NCBI GenBank assembly: GCA_013288145.1
Contig: JABDCJ010000009.1
Coordinates: 1 to 55,973 of the forward strand
Reading direction: 5' to 3'
DNA length: 55,973 nucleotides
From: Nitrososphaerota archaeon
GTDB lineage: Archaea; Thermoproteota; Nitrososphaeria; Nitrososphaerales; CADDZS01
Positions 1 to 8,814 of the stretch are shown piece by piece; position 1 is the first letter of the stretch; each line of letters opens with the position of its first letter. A program made the position numbers and the translations under genes. The notes beneath the pieces are model-generated. The model was not told the origin of the DNA, searched no databases, and saw nothing but the letters and a program-made list of their open reading frames with translations.

Positions 1-1634
1 CCAGCAGGTCCTCGAGGTGGCACAGAAGCTTTACTTCCCGCGATTACATCATCTATCCTTAGTATCATGCACGTGCATTCGGTTGCCGATTTGATCATCT
101 GTTCTTTGACTGAGACCGGTTCAATAACATCTCTCTTGAAGAGATCTACCACTCCGCTTCCGAGAACATTGACTCCAAACCATGTGTTCTTTGGATCTGC
201 ATGCTTTTCACGTAGTTCTACCCTGATATCCAATGGATCAAAGCCCGCGTTTTCAGCGAGAGCTATTGGAATGGATTCCAGAGCTTCTGCATATTTCTCG
301 GCCGCAAGCTGTTCTCTTCCCTGGAGAGTATTTGCCCACTTCATCAGGCGGTAGGAAAGTTCTTCCTCGACTGCACCGCCTCCTCCGACGATTCCAGGTT
401 TCTCCAAGACGTCCTTGATTACCATGACAGCGTCGTGAACGTCACGCTCTGCTTCATCAATCACGCGTTGACTTCCTCCCCTGACGAGAATACTTACTGC
501 CTTTGGATTCTTGCAGTCTTCTACATACGTCCACTTGTCTTCGTCGATCTTTCTTTCCTCAACTAGACCAGCTTCTCCCAAATCTGACTTTGTTAGACCA
601 TCGAGACCGGTTACAACAGTTGCTCCCGTAGCTCTTGCAAGTTTGGTCATGTCGGACTCCTTGACTCTTCTTACAGTCAAGATTCCTGCCTTTGCAAGAT
701 AGTGCTGCGCAATGTCATCGATTCCTTTCTGGCAGATCAGAACGTTAGCCCCTGCGTCTGTGATCTTTGAAACCATGTCCTTCAACATCCTGGTTTCTTC
801 GTCGAGATATAGCTGGATCTGTTTTGGATCCTTTATCTCGATCTTTGCATCAAACTCGGTCTTTTCAATTTCGAGTGGCGAATTAACGAGAGCAATCCTT
901 GCATTCTCTATTCTCTTTGGCATCCCGGAATGAACTACTTCTTTATCCAGTATGACACCTTTGACAAAACTCGTATCCTGGATTGAGCCTCCAGCTTTCT
1001 TTTCGACCTTTACATTGTCAATGTCGACCGTGAAGTTTCCCGCCGGGGTCTTTTCTGCAACTTGTAGTAGAGCATCGACGAGCAAAGTGCTTAGCTGTAG
1101 ACTATCATTCGAAATGAGCTTTGACGCCATACTTGTCCTTGCAGCTTTTACGAGAGTTGATTTGTCGTTGGGTTTTACCTTCACTGCAATCTCGTCCAAG
1201 ATTTTCTGCGCTTCAATTGCAGCCTTTCTGTAACCATCAACGATTACTGTCGGGTGAACATCCTTGTTGATTAGATCCTCAGCGTTCTCAAGCAACGCAC
1301 CTGCTAATATCACTGCAGATGTGGTCCCGTCGCCCACTTCATTGTCTATCGTCTTTGAGATTTCAACGATCATCTTTGCGCCCGGATGCTGAACATCAAT
1401 ATCTTTCAGAATGGTTGCGCCGTCGTTTGTGATTGTAACGTCTCCCATGCTATCCACTAGCATCTTGTCCATGCCGCGAGGACCGAGTGTAGTTCTCACA
1501 ATATTCGCGACTTCCTTAGCTGCCCAGATGTTGTTCCTTTGAGCATCTCTACCGCGGTTTTCGGAAGTTCCCTGTTTTAGAATCAGAACGCGCTGACCGC
1601 CTTCAGTTGTGGCGTATGAAGCTTGTTGTGCCAA
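1..1634 (-). CDS. ths: Thermosome subunit (group II chaperonin), 3' end cut by window edge
   Basis: This is an ATP-dependent cytosolic chaperonin subunit that assembles into the double-ring thermosome and folds proteins. The reverse strand reads a continuous 544-codon frame with the family hallmarks: [10 protein letters not shown] near residue 50, GDGTTSAV near 90 (nucleotide binding), and near the end [14 protein letters not shown]. Only the usual short Gly/Met-rich tail is missing, because the window begins there. The start is taken as TTG at 1634, giving [15 protein letters not shown]; no ATG gives a normal N-terminus. No strong Shine-Dalgarno sequence is visible. The gene is divergent from the one at 1838, with about 200 bp between them. 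The family is certain. Which paralogue (alpha or beta) it is cannot be told from one copy. Confidence 0.97.
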   Translation of the reverse strand, partial: MAQQASYATTEGGQRVLILKQGTSENRGRDAQRNNIWAAKEVANIVRTTLGPRGMDKMLVDSMGDVTITNDGATILKDIDVQHPGAKMIVEISKTIDNEVGDGTTSAVILAGALLENAEDLINKDVHPTVIVDGYRKAAIEAQKILDEIAVKVKPNDKSTLVKAARTSMASKLISNDSLQLSTLLVDALLQVAEKTPAGNFTVDIDNVKVEKKAGGSIQDTSFVKGVILDKEVVHSGMPKRIENARIALVNSPLEIEKTEFDAKIEIKDPKQIQLYLDEETRMLKDMVSKITDAGANVLICQKGIDDIAQHYLAKAGILTVRRVKESDMTKLARATGATVVTGLDGLTKSDLGEAGLVEERKIDEDKWTYVEDCKNPKAVSILVRGGSQRVIDEAERDVHDAVMVIKDVLEKPGIVGGGGAVEEELSYRLMKWANTLQGREQLAAEKYAEALESIPIALAENAGFDPLDIRVELREKHADPKNTWFGVNVLGSGVVDLFKRDVIEPVSVKEQMIKSATECTCMILRIDDVIAGSKASVPPRGPA

Positions 1635-1800
1635 TTTCAATCAACCAGTAACTACTTTACTCGGTGTCCCATGGACTTGCTACTTTTCAAAAACTTCTTC
1701 TTTTGACCGGAATTATTGGTCGGTTTTGCTACTTTTGTGATTTTTTTAGATTGCACTGTTTTCATTGAATTTCCACTACCTATGTAATAGGTATTACGCA

Positions 1801-1808
1801 GTATATAC
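1801..1808 (+). promoter_or_regulatory. TATA-like box for the gene at 1838
   Basis: GTATATAC is centred about 33 nt before the GTG start at 1838. This would place transcription start a few nucleotides upstream of the start codon, as in near-leaderless archaeal mRNAs. It lies in an AT-rich intergenic region shared with the divergent thermosome gene. Confidence 0.45.
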
Positions 1809-1837
1809 GTCTATGTCGAACAAGCCTTACATATTAC

Positions 1838-2584
1838 GTGAATGCATCATGTATTGACTTGGAATTGGCTTACAACAGCAACCCATCGGTCCGGATTGCA
1901 GTTGAATCCCTAGTCACGCGCAATCCAGCGATCCATATGTGTCTCAAACTGCGGATAGTCAACTATCACGCTCTTGCCGGGGTCATAAAACCGGAGGTCG
2001 AAAAGATGGCAGGAAAGTCTACAACTCTGAACAGCCTCGTCGTCGCAATCAAGCGTTTTTCAGATACGATGGCAGAAGAGAGCAAGAAATTGCCAGCTCC
2101 ATTTGGTGTTCTAAAAGATGCCACGATAACGCTAACCAGCGATGTTGCTGATGTTACAATAAGACCGAAAAAAACAGAGTTTCTAGGTGTTCTCAAGAAA
2201 ATTGTTGAAATATCATCCCAACTCGACGAGGCACCGGATATTTTCAAATCATCAAACCTCATCAAATTGGTCACCGGTGAAAAAGAGTACAAATCTGTGA
2301 TCTTTGGAGAATTGAAAAAATCTGATATTGAAAAAGAATTGATGGGGTTGTCAAAATTGACTCTCCACCTTTCCCCTTTGGCAAAAAAGGACGCTGGTTT
2401 TGCTCTTTTCATTTCGGAGCTGTTGTATCGAAAAGGCATCGAAGTAGTTCACTCGTATATTGATGAAGATACCGTCATCCTGGTCAACAAGGCCGATGCT
2501 CCTCGAGCTTACGAGATATTCGATCAAGAAATAATCCGGAACAAGCAAATAGTCCCGATTCCAAGGCCCAGACGCAGGAAATAA
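1838..2584 (+). CDS. Conserved archaeal protein with C-terminal ACT-like domain
   Basis: This is a 248-residue soluble protein with no signal peptide or membrane segment. Residues about 60-150 form a helical/beta region. Residues about 170-235 read like an ACT or aspartokinase-type regulatory fold: SPLAKKDAGFALFISELL, then GIEVVHSYIDEDTVILV, then APRAYEIF, the alternating beta-alpha pattern of a ligand-sensing domain. The first 20-50 residues are unusual and the true start could be an internal Met. GTG at 1838 was kept because a TATA box sits just upstream. It stands alone, divergent from the thermosome gene. An amino-acid-sensing or regulatory role is inference from fold resemblance only; no enzymatic motif is seen. 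Confidence 0.75.
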   Translation: MNASCIDLELAYNSNPSVRIAVESLVTRNPAIHMCLKLRIVNYHALAGVIKPEVEKMAGKSTTLNSLVVAIKRFSDTMAEESKKLPAPFGVLKDATITLTSDVADVTIRPKKTEFLGVLKKIVEISSQLDEAPDIFKSSNLIKLVTGEKEYKSVIFGELKKSDIEKELMGLSKLTLHLSPLAKKDAGFALFISELLYRKGIEVVHSYIDEDTVILVNKADAPRAYEIFDQEIIRNKQIVPIPRPRRRK

Positions 2585-3480
2585 CTCTAATCTGAAAAAT
2601 TGATCTTTACCTAGGTCTATTGGAGACGAACTGACCTATTACTCGCGCGACATAAACCTATATAGTACGACACAATCGTTACATGGTTGTGAATCACATT
2701 GCAAACAAGAACATCATTGCCATCACCAGTATTAACACCAACCAGGCCGATAACCACTATAAAGCAGCGCGTATTCCAGATATGCTCTAGATCTGTGAAT
2801 GACGTTTCAGAGTTCTTGTCCGTCATAGGATTTTAGACCCTTGAAACTTACTTGGTGATTCGCAAAGAGTAGTGCGTTGTTCTGGGATCCTCATTTACTC
2901 CATAACCCAGAGCCGGCTTCTACCTTGCTTCACCTTTTTGGAATTGACCAGTACCTTCTATTTCTGCAGCGTTTTCCTACTTTTTCCGATCAAGTTTTAG
3001 GCGCCTGTTTTGATTTTAAAGCGTCAATAAAGTGATTTTTGTAAATTCGCTGTTTATTCCGTTGCGCGATGGTACGAAGATGCCGGAATACTATGATTGG
3101 ACGCAGATAATAACTATCGGCACAAGTGGAGTTCGAATGTGCGGTATTTCAAATGTTGATTGATTTTTCATGGACCTTAACCCTTCGGCTTAGTTTGCTT
3201 TTAATTTAACAAAGGTGTGTTGGTAGGGTCGCCATCCAGTGCCGTGAAAGAACTGATTCAAGAGTAATGGCGGAAAAGGGCATTAAATGAGTGCAATTAA
3301 GGGATCCAAGAATGACCCCTCTGAGAAACAATCAATAATGGATAGAATTTTTTCTGTTGACTATTGTAAAGTCCGCTAAACGTGATTGGTTTCTATCAAT
3401 GGTTCTTGTCACACGCGACAAAACAAAGAACTGTGGAAAAAAAGTCGGACGGGCTGAAACTAATTCAGCCCAGTTTGAGT
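2585..3480. other. Long intergenic stretch with no convincing conserved gene
   Basis: About 900 bp separate the ACT-like gene from the convergent-side gene at 3481. It contains a possible 35-codon ORF with a TATA box (listed separately) and a 30-codon ORF at 3287-3379 starting MSAIKGSKND with no recognisable domain. A TTCGAA motif near 3130 looked like a tRNA T-loop, but its flanks do not pair. Nothing else is supportable. Confidence 0.5.
2683..2790 (+). CDS. Possible 35-aa small protein or short transcript
   Basis: An ATG at 2683 opens a 35-codon frame (MVVNHIANKNIIAITSINTN...) ending at TAG 2788-2790. A TATA-like CTATATAG lies about 20-25 nt upstream at roughly 2659-2666, which is close to leaderless spacing. 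The peptide is not recognised and has no domain. An antisense frame of similar length covers the same bases, so coding is unproven and the promoter could instead drive a non-coding RNA. Confidence 0.2.
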   Translation: MVVNHIANKNIIAITSINTNQADNHYKAARIPDML

Positions 3481-3903
3481 TCACTGAGAGTAGACTTTGA
3501 GCTCGAACTCGCCGGTCTTCATATTGGCGTTGACTTCGAGACGGTTCTTGGTCCCATTCAGCCATGATAGCTTCGGAGATTTAGACATGTAGGCAAATTC
3601 TCCTTCAGCCCATACACTCGCTGGACCCGAAAGTTTTCCGTTTCCTCTACCGTTAATGGCGACAAAGTCACCGTCAACTGTAGTTTGTACAGCTTTAGAT
3701 TCCCATTCAAGAGTTCCATCAATTTTTTGGAACATGTTAACGGTTTCCAAATGGGTCGCAGAATACTTGCTTCCCACGAATTGAGCCTCATTGATTAGCT
3801 CGAATCTTACACCCGAGGGCGTAATGTCCTTGATTGATCTTGATACTATGTGGCCGCGGATTTCTCCCATTAGTTCGCCTGTTTTTTGTGTTTGAGTTTG
3901 CAT
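3481..3903 (-). CDS. Conserved hypothetical beta-rich protein (140 aa)
   Basis: This is a cytosolic 140-residue protein with no signal peptide or transmembrane helix. The sequence alternates short beta-strand-like segments with turns (for example GVRFELINEAQF, GTLEWESKAVQTTVDGDFVAI, GEFELKVYSQ). The pattern resembles small beta-barrel proteins of the calycin or DUF3224 kind that bind hydrophobic ligands. I cannot name the family with certainty. No catalytic motif is visible. The ATG at 3903 gives MQTQTQKTGE; Met12 is an alternative start. It is divergent from the PPOX gene at 4124, with about 220 bp between them. Confidence 0.65.
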   Translation of the reverse strand: MQTQTQKTGELMGEIRGHIVSRSIKDITPSGVRFELINEAQFVGSKYSATHLETVNMFQKIDGTLEWESKAVQTTVDGDFVAINGRGNGKLSGPASVWAEGEFAYMSKSPKLSWLNGTKNRLEVNANMKTGEFELKVYSQ

Positions 3904-4123
3904 TGTTTTTCTCAGCTGCTACAATGGTCAACTTGCTTATACGCCTATGTCGAGAATTTGATCAATACTTCGTCTAAGATCGCTGAAAGTCTTCAATTTC
4001 GTTATCTTCAATCCGAATGGATAACGATTATCCTCGCTCTCGATTTTTTTGGATGCAGACAACTCGATAAAGCAATTAATTCTCTGATTCTCTTAGGTTT
4101 CCTAGGAAAAGTTCAGAAATAGT

Positions 4124-4513
4124 ATGGCCAAGAGAGATGTGAATCCAAAATCAAAAGTTTCATTCAACGAACAAGAAATCAAGTTCCTGAAGGAGAGCAG
4201 GCTGGCAAGGCTGGCTACGGTTTCTCCGAGCGGTCAGCCCCATGTCGTCCCGATAGGTTTCGAATTCGACGGCGAGTTTTTCTATTTTGGAGGGTACTAC
4301 CTTACGAGGAGTCTAAAATTCAAGAATATCCAGAAAAATAACAAGGTCGGTCTCGCGATTGATGATTTAGTCTCTGTAAACCCCTGGACACCGCGCTTTA
4401 TCATCATTAGAGGAACTGCTGAGATCATAACAGAAGAAGGGGAAGGCTCAATTGACGAAAGGACGTCCATCAAAATTACTCCGTATGTCAAGAGGTCTAC
4501 CTTTGAGAAGTAA
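4124..4513 (+). CDS. PPOX-class pyridoxamine 5'-phosphate oxidase-like protein, probably F420- or FMN-dependent
   Basis: This is a 129-residue split-barrel flavin-binding protein. The segment FLKESRLARLATVSPSGQPHVVPIGFEFDGE (residues about 22-53) is the conserved N-terminal half of the PPOX fold. It is followed by LTRSLKFKNIQKNNKVGLAIDDL and an IIIRGTAEII strand typical of the group that includes F420-dependent reductases. It probably reduces a small molecule using F420H2 or FMN; the substrate cannot be read. The family length of 120-150 residues fits. Transcription is probably independent of the divergent gene at 3903. It precedes the phosphoesterase at 4643 by 129 bp. The F420 assignment gains some support from two LLM-class enzymes elsewhere in the window. 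Confidence 0.85.
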   Translation: MAKRDVNPKSKVSFNEQEIKFLKESRLARLATVSPSGQPHVVPIGFEFDGEFFYFGGYYLTRSLKFKNIQKNNKVGLAIDDLVSVNPWTPRFIIIRGTAEIITEEGEGSIDERTSIKITPYVKRSTFEK

Positions 4514-4642
4514 AAAACTCAAAGCCAGTCTATTGAGCTGCGAACGACAGAAGCAAAAAACATCAGCACTTCTCCGGATAAATAAGGAACGTCATCCGGA
4601 ACCAAAGTGTTGAAATTGCATTAAATTGTCTACGGAATAGAA

Positions 4643-6151
4643 TTGATAGACCATGTTTTCGTAGTGATGTTGGAAAACAGAAGTTTTGATCATCTTCTGG
4701 GTTTCTCACAGATTCAAGGAAAAGATCCCGCCGGAAACCCGACAAAGATCGACGGTCTCTCAGGTGAGGAAAGTAACGTTTCCATTGATGGTAGTAAAGT
4801 CAAGGTCTCTACCCCCGCTGATTTCGCACTAAATTATGGCCCGGGTCATGAATTCAAAGATGTAAGAGAGCAATTGTGCGGAAGGGAAGGAACCTATTCT
4901 TCACCCACTCCCCAACCTGGAGAAATCGATCCAAAAATCAACAATAGCGGTTACATTTCGAATTACTCTCTTTACGATCGCGAAAATCCCGGAACAATTA
5001 TGAAGTGTTTCTCACCCGAACAATTGCCAGTTCTAGCCACATTAGCAAAAGAATTTGCGTTGTGTGATCGCTGGTTCTCATCCATGCCAGGTCCTACGTG
5101 GCCAAATCGCTTTTTCATCCATGCGGGTTCATCTGGCGGCCTGGACGACAGCCCGGCTTTTTCCAGGGAATTCAAGTCCATTCTGTATGACGGATTCAAG
5201 TTCGAAAATGGGACGATATTCGACGAGCTCGAAAATCGCAGACATGATTGGATGATTTATTGTGATGATGAGTTTCCTCAAGCGCTTTCAATAGCTGGAA
5301 TGCGCAAACATTCGAAGCGCTTCAAGCCGTTTAGCTCGTTTAGGCAGGATTTGAGCGATCCCCAATTTTCAAAGTCCTATGTTTTCATAGAGCCTGACTA
5401 CCATGCTTTTACAGGAAAATTCAGAGGAGGTAACTCACAGCATCCAATGGATGACATGACTCGCGGGGATAAGTTGCTAAAGGATGTTTACGAAGCGATA
5501 CGCAATTCTCCGCACTGGGAAACAAGCCTGCTTATTATAACGTATGACGAGCATGGAGGATTCTGTGACCATGTGGTACCGCCAGTTGCAGTCAGTCCTG
5601 GGGATTCTATTACCGATCCAAGCAACAACCACAACAACTTTGATTTCAAACAGCTTGGTGTGCGAGTTCCCACTGTTATCATATCTCCCCTTATTCCAAA
5701 GGGAATAATTGATCATACAATATACGATCACACTTCAGTTCTTGCTACGATCGAAAAACTGTTTGGACTTGGTAGTCTAACGAAACGGGACGCAGCCGCG
5801 AACAGCCTGAACCATCTTCTTAAACTAGATACACCTAGGAACAATGCGCCGGTTTCGTTGCCCGATCCGGCTGTATCGGGATTGCGATTTAAGGAGGAAG
5901 AGGAGGAAAAGAAAAAGAATCCTATAACATCCTTTTTCGCTGACGTCATAACCGGCCGAATATCCTTATTCAAACGTGAACCTATTGATCCCTCTTTGGC
6001 AGGATTTCATCATGTTGCCTTCATAAGAGACTCTCAAGATTCGTCCGAAAGCGAGAGAGAACGACTTTCAAAGCGGTTCTTAGCACATAAGAAAAATGGG
6101 GCTGTAAAATACATGCGACAAGTGAAACGGAAGGTAGCCAACAAAGTCTAG
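4643..6151 (+). CDS. Phospholipase C / acid phosphatase-type phosphoesterase
   Basis: This 502-residue enzyme belongs to the bacterial phospholipase C/AcpA branch of the alkaline phosphatase superfamily and hydrolyses phosphoesters. Seen motifs are the N-terminal metal site VVMLENRSFDHLLG (E11, N12), GPTWPNRFF, TYDEHGGFCDHVVPP (about 300-314), LGVRVPTVIISPLIPKG and YDHTSVLATIEKLFG. The start is TTG at 4643, because an in-frame TAA lies 7 codons upstream, so no secretion signal can be added. That is odd for a family usually exported by Tat. An AT-rich CATTAAAT about 25 nt upstream fits a leaderless transcript. The C-terminal 90 residues are charged (EEEEEKKKN and a KR-rich end). The substrate is unknown. 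Confidence 0.9.
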   Translation: MIDHVFVVMLENRSFDHLLGFSQIQGKDPAGNPTKIDGLSGEESNVSIDGSKVKVSTPADFALNYGPGHEFKDVREQLCGREGTYSSPTPQPGEIDPKINNSGYISNYSLYDRENPGTIMKCFSPEQLPVLATLAKEFALCDRWFSSMPGPTWPNRFFIHAGSSGGLDDSPAFSREFKSILYDGFKFENGTIFDELENRRHDWMIYCDDEFPQALSIAGMRKHSKRFKPFSSFRQDLSDPQFSKSYVFIEPDYHAFTGKFRGGNSQHPMDDMTRGDKLLKDVYEAIRNSPHWETSLLIITYDEHGGFCDHVVPPVAVSPGDSITDPSNNHNNFDFKQLGVRVPTVIISPLIPKGIIDHTIYDHTSVLATIEKLFGLGSLTKRDAAANSLNHLLKLDTPRNNAPVSLPDPAVSGLRFKEEEEEKKKNPITSFFADVITGRISLFKREPIDPSLAGFHHVAFIRDSQDSSESERERLSKRFLAHKKNGAVKYMRQVKRKVANKV

Positions 6152-6596
6152 GTCATTCTCATTTGTAACCCGGTCGTTGAAGGATTTTGCATTGCCCTAA
6201 AGGAATCTTTGAGCGAATACGAGGTCTATCACTCGCGGTAAAGTTAACTAGCGATCAACGCCGACTCTGACCGCCTGCCTCTTGCTTCGCACTCAAATTG
6301 CTTTCGAATAAATTAGTGCTAAAGAGAGTAGTTTTGTCGGACGACTCACAAGATTCGGTTGAATAATCAGCTTTTTTTCCTCCCTCTGATGAGATCCTTT
6401 TTGAAAATTCGCCCCTATTGTCTCTATAGTTCTATTTACAATTCCGTTGTCACCCAAGTTCTTCTAAAGAAGAACGCGAGATAGGGGAGCTATTAGCTAA
6501 TCTGGAATGAAGTTTTCAAATGTACTAGTCATACTACTAGACTTATAATCTCAAAAAAGGCAAATGAATTTGCAAAGGATGAGTGAATAGTTGAAA
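6152..6596. other. Intergenic stretch with no long gene
   Basis: About 445 bp with no convincing protein frame. It contains a perfect 7-bp hairpin (listed separately) and a TATA-like CTTATAAT near 6541-6549 that could serve the small gene at 6597. A TGATGA near 6387 was examined as a C box, but no D box follows. Confidence 0.5.
6458..6475. repeat. Perfect inverted repeat / hairpin
   Basis: GTTCTTC-TAAA-GAAGAAC forms a 7-bp stem with a 4-nt loop in the middle of an otherwise empty intergenic region. A smaller ACAA/TTGT pair lies just upstream. It could be an operator, an RNA hairpin or a processing site. There is no following T-run, so a simple terminator is not supported. Confidence 0.5.
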
Positions 6597-6731
6597 ATGA
6601 ACGCGGGCAACAGATATAGATTGATCAAGGCAAAGCGCGAACAGTTGGAAGCTCAAGAACGATTAAAACTAGAAAAGGAGACAAAAAAGGAAACTGAGCC
6701 CGACACAATCTCTTCGGGCTTGGTAATGTAG
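6597..6731 (+). CDS. Small charged helical protein (44 aa)
   Basis: ATG at 6597 opens 44 codons: MNAGNRYRLIKAKREQLEAQ followed by a Lys/Glu-rich stretch, ending ...SSGLVM and TAG. The pattern is that of one long amphipathic or coiled-coil helix. A TATA-like CTTATAAT lies about 50 nt upstream and a GGATGAG purine run about 15 nt upstream. It resembles in composition the 56-aa protein at 48127. No function can be assigned. A 6-bp inverted repeat (AGCCCG/CGGGCT, 6697-6720) overlaps its 3' end. Confidence 0.4.
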   Translation: MNAGNRYRLIKAKREQLEAQERLKLEKETKKETEPDTISSGLVM

Positions 6732-6896
6732 CCCTGAGCTACAACGAGTCTAAACAAGGGCTCGTACTAAAGTCCAATCACTCCAGAACTAAATGCCTGT
6801 AGCTCTTTTACCACAGCGGATGCTGGATTCTCTCAATCCGCCGAAACTGTTTGGCGACTTCTGGACCTTGGATTGTGCAGCAATAGAATGGAGATT

Positions 6897-7580
6897 CTAC
6901 CACTCGACCCAATCGCCAGGAGGATGCTGCCACATCGAAGTAGTGGGTGGATCCGAGAAAAAGTCATTGATGCTTTGGAGAAATTCCGGATCTTGAAAGT
7001 GCTGTTTCATCTGGGACGCGTTCATCCACGCATCCACCGCAAGAAATTCCGTAGATTCTGGAGTGCCCGGGGGCATCATTTTGAAGTAAGCTTCATGTGA
7101 TAGATTTCCCGCTCGGCGAATCTTGTTTAACTGGCTCGTTACTATTGCATTGTTTTTTGTTATCGCGGTATCCCTAGATTGAACCAACCCCCTAGCGAAT
7201 GATACAAAGCGGTCGTTCTTTCCATACGGCGACGGAATGTGATAGGTAGAAAAGTTATCCGCGGCGTACCAGACAACCGGATCACGAGCTGAGAAGATCT
7301 GGCCTGCTTGCTGTTGAACCTGGGGATTAGCGAAAAACTGATTCAGCCCTTCCATGCTGTTCCAGATATCCAGAATCAGGAACTCGCCAGACTTTGCACT
7401 TTCAACAGGCACGTATACCATGTGACTCAAGTCGCCAAGAGATTGAGCAGCCGCAACGCTGGAGGGAGCACCTGCTGTCGCATTATGAAGCGTCCGAGAG
7501 TCCTCGATCGAGTCCTTGGATAGAGTACCACGAATGGCGAGAAGATAGAGCGAATTCATTCCATTAGGTTCGGAATCCAT
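6897..7580 (-). CDS. Tandem ABM-like (dimeric alpha/beta barrel) protein
   Basis: This is a 227-residue protein made of two related ferredoxin-like halves. Residues about 10-105 contain LYLLAIRGTL, then SHMVYVPVES, then FLILDIWNSMEGLNQFFANP. Residues about 125-227 repeat the plan with FVSFARGLVQ, then SHEAYFKMMP, then EFLAVDAWMNASQMKQHFQDP. This is the layout of antibiotic-biosynthesis-monooxygenase-like domains fused in tandem. Such proteins range from cofactor-free oxygenases to heme or small-molecule binders; no residue here decides between them. There is no signal peptide. It is transcribed alone on the minus strand. Confidence 0.7.
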   Translation of the reverse strand: MDSEPNGMNSLYLLAIRGTLSKDSIEDSRTLHNATAGAPSSVAAAQSLGDLSHMVYVPVESAKSGEFLILDIWNSMEGLNQFFANPQVQQQAGQIFSARDPVVWYAADNFSTYHIPSPYGKNDRFVSFARGLVQSRDTAITKNNAIVTSQLNKIRRAGNLSHEAYFKMMPPGTPESTEFLAVDAWMNASQMKQHFQDPEFLQSINDFFSDPPTTSMWQHPPGDWVEW

Positions 7581-7732
7581 TTATTGTTCAAGTAATCACA
7601 ACAAGAACAATCTGCTATATTCGTTAGGTAAGTTGAATTTTGACGCGGTGGAAACTTAACCAATTCTACTTAGAGCCGATCTAACATGAGCTTCCGAGAA
7701 TAGCTCTCGAGAAATCACGATTGGCAGGTAAA

Positions 7733-7975
7733 TCAGCGGTAGCCCGTTCCCTGGCACGCTCTGCAAATGCCTGATCCCGCGTTCTCGCTTTGCGGGACTC
7801 CATAGCATTCTTCGCATGTAACTATCCCCGGCACCAGGTCAAGCACGTATTGCGAGTTAATGACCCGGTAAATAACGCCGCTTCCATTACAGTTGCGGCA
7901 ATGACAAGAGCCACTACACTCTGGACAGATTGGACGGGGAGAAACGATCATGGCTACATAAAACGACTTTTCCAT
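7733..7975 (-). CDS. DnaJ-type cysteine-rich zinc protein (80 aa)
   Basis: This is a short protein dominated by CXXCXG-like knuckles: CPECSGSCHCRNCNGSG near residues 18-34, then CEECYG and CRACQGTG in the second half. It is the zinc-binding repeat pattern of DnaJ central domains, without the J domain or substrate domain. It may bind zinc as a stand-alone chaperone accessory or redox protein. The start at 7975 gives MEKSFYVAMIVSPRP; the internal Met9 is equally possible. It is isolated on the minus strand. The domain type is well supported; the function is not. Confidence 0.7.
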   Translation of the reverse strand: MEKSFYVAMIVSPRPICPECSGSCHCRNCNGSGVIYRVINSQYVLDLVPGIVTCEECYGVPQSENAGSGICRACQGTGYR

Positions 7976-8078
7976 TTTTAGGCATTTTTGCCATTTCCAT
8001 TTTTTGTATACCGAATCCCGATACTCCCCAGGAACGGTCCGGCTTGGACTTTGGAGACAATCTTCCGTGTTACACCCA

Positions 8079-8579
8079 TCATTTCTTTACAACTACAGAT
8101 TTTTTGTCACCGCTCCGTTTTGAGAGCAGCTTGGTGACATAGTCCTCAAAGTCTCCGTCGAAAGTGCCTGAGGTGCCGGAGTGGAGCAATTCAAACTCTG
8201 GGAATCCTGAAATTGATTCAAGAAAAGCCGACCACTGGAGCCAGTTGTCTTCATCTATCCAATGTTTCTTGTATAGCAGGAAGGCTTCTTCGATTATTCC
8301 ATAGGCGACCAGAAGATGACCAAAAACAGAGGCCTCTTCGGCAGTTATTTCTCCTGATTTACCGCCGGGAAATCGTGCCATCATCATCCTTCCGATCGCC
8401 GGGCTCTGAGCGAGGGTACTTATGAAATCGTTGTATCTACCCATCAAGCCCTGGTACGAAGATTCCCTGATCGCCATTTCCTGGCTTCGAAATTGCAAGA
8501 TAAAGACAATCAAAGTGAAAGTTATCACGAGAGTCTGAGCCACCGTACTGATTACAATTAGGGTAGTTGCGTCAACCAT
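8079..8579 (-). CDS. Membrane-anchored hypothetical protein, one N-terminal helix
   Basis: This is a 166-residue protein. Residues about 6-28 (LIVISTVAQTLVITFTLIVF) form a single transmembrane helix. A helical soluble part follows (RSQEMAIRESSYQGLMGRYN, EEASVFGHLLVAYGIIEEAFLLYKKHWID, WLQWSAFLESI), ending in a Lys/Val tail. The layout matches small bacterial and archaeal proteins of unknown function that hold a helical domain at the inner face of the membrane. The ATG at 8579 is well placed for the membrane helix. No partner gene is adjacent in the same orientation. Confidence 0.65.
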   Translation of the reverse strand: MVDATTLIVISTVAQTLVITFTLIVFILQFRSQEMAIRESSYQGLMGRYNDFISTLAQSPAIGRMMMARFPGGKSGEITAEEASVFGHLLVAYGIIEEAFLLYKKHWIDEDNWLQWSAFLESISGFPEFELLHSGTSGTFDGDFEDYVTKLLSKRSGDKKSVVVKK

Positions 8580-8814
8580 TTTGAATTCCTTGCCGGGAGT
8601 TGAGACTAAGCGTCAGGTTGAATAAAGTTTGTTGAATATTGAAAGCATCTGGTCATTCCCTTCTTCAGAAACAAAAATCAACCTGTGCCGGGCATTTGTG
8701 TCAGTGGCCGGACTAGATTCGAAATATCTTAGTTTAGATTGGATAATGCAATAGACGTGTTTCTAGCACTAAACTGAAATGTCCATTTCCATCTTTTGAT
8801 GAATCGATTCCCAA

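Noticed and set aside
1966..2439. 157-codon antisense frame opposite the ACT-like gene
   Set aside because: No start context, no domain, and it mirrors a well-formed plus-strand gene with a TATA box.
3110..3150. tRNA T-loop-like GTTCGAAT
   Set aside because: The flanking bases do not pair and no acceptor or anticodon stem can be built.
3886..4122. 78-codon plus-strand frame just before the PPOX gene
   Set aside because: It overlaps the divergent 3481-3903 gene, has no recognisable pattern, and contains the likely PPOX promoter.
6380..6440. C/D-box guide RNA (TGATGA near 6387)
   Set aside because: No CTGA D box at a suitable distance.
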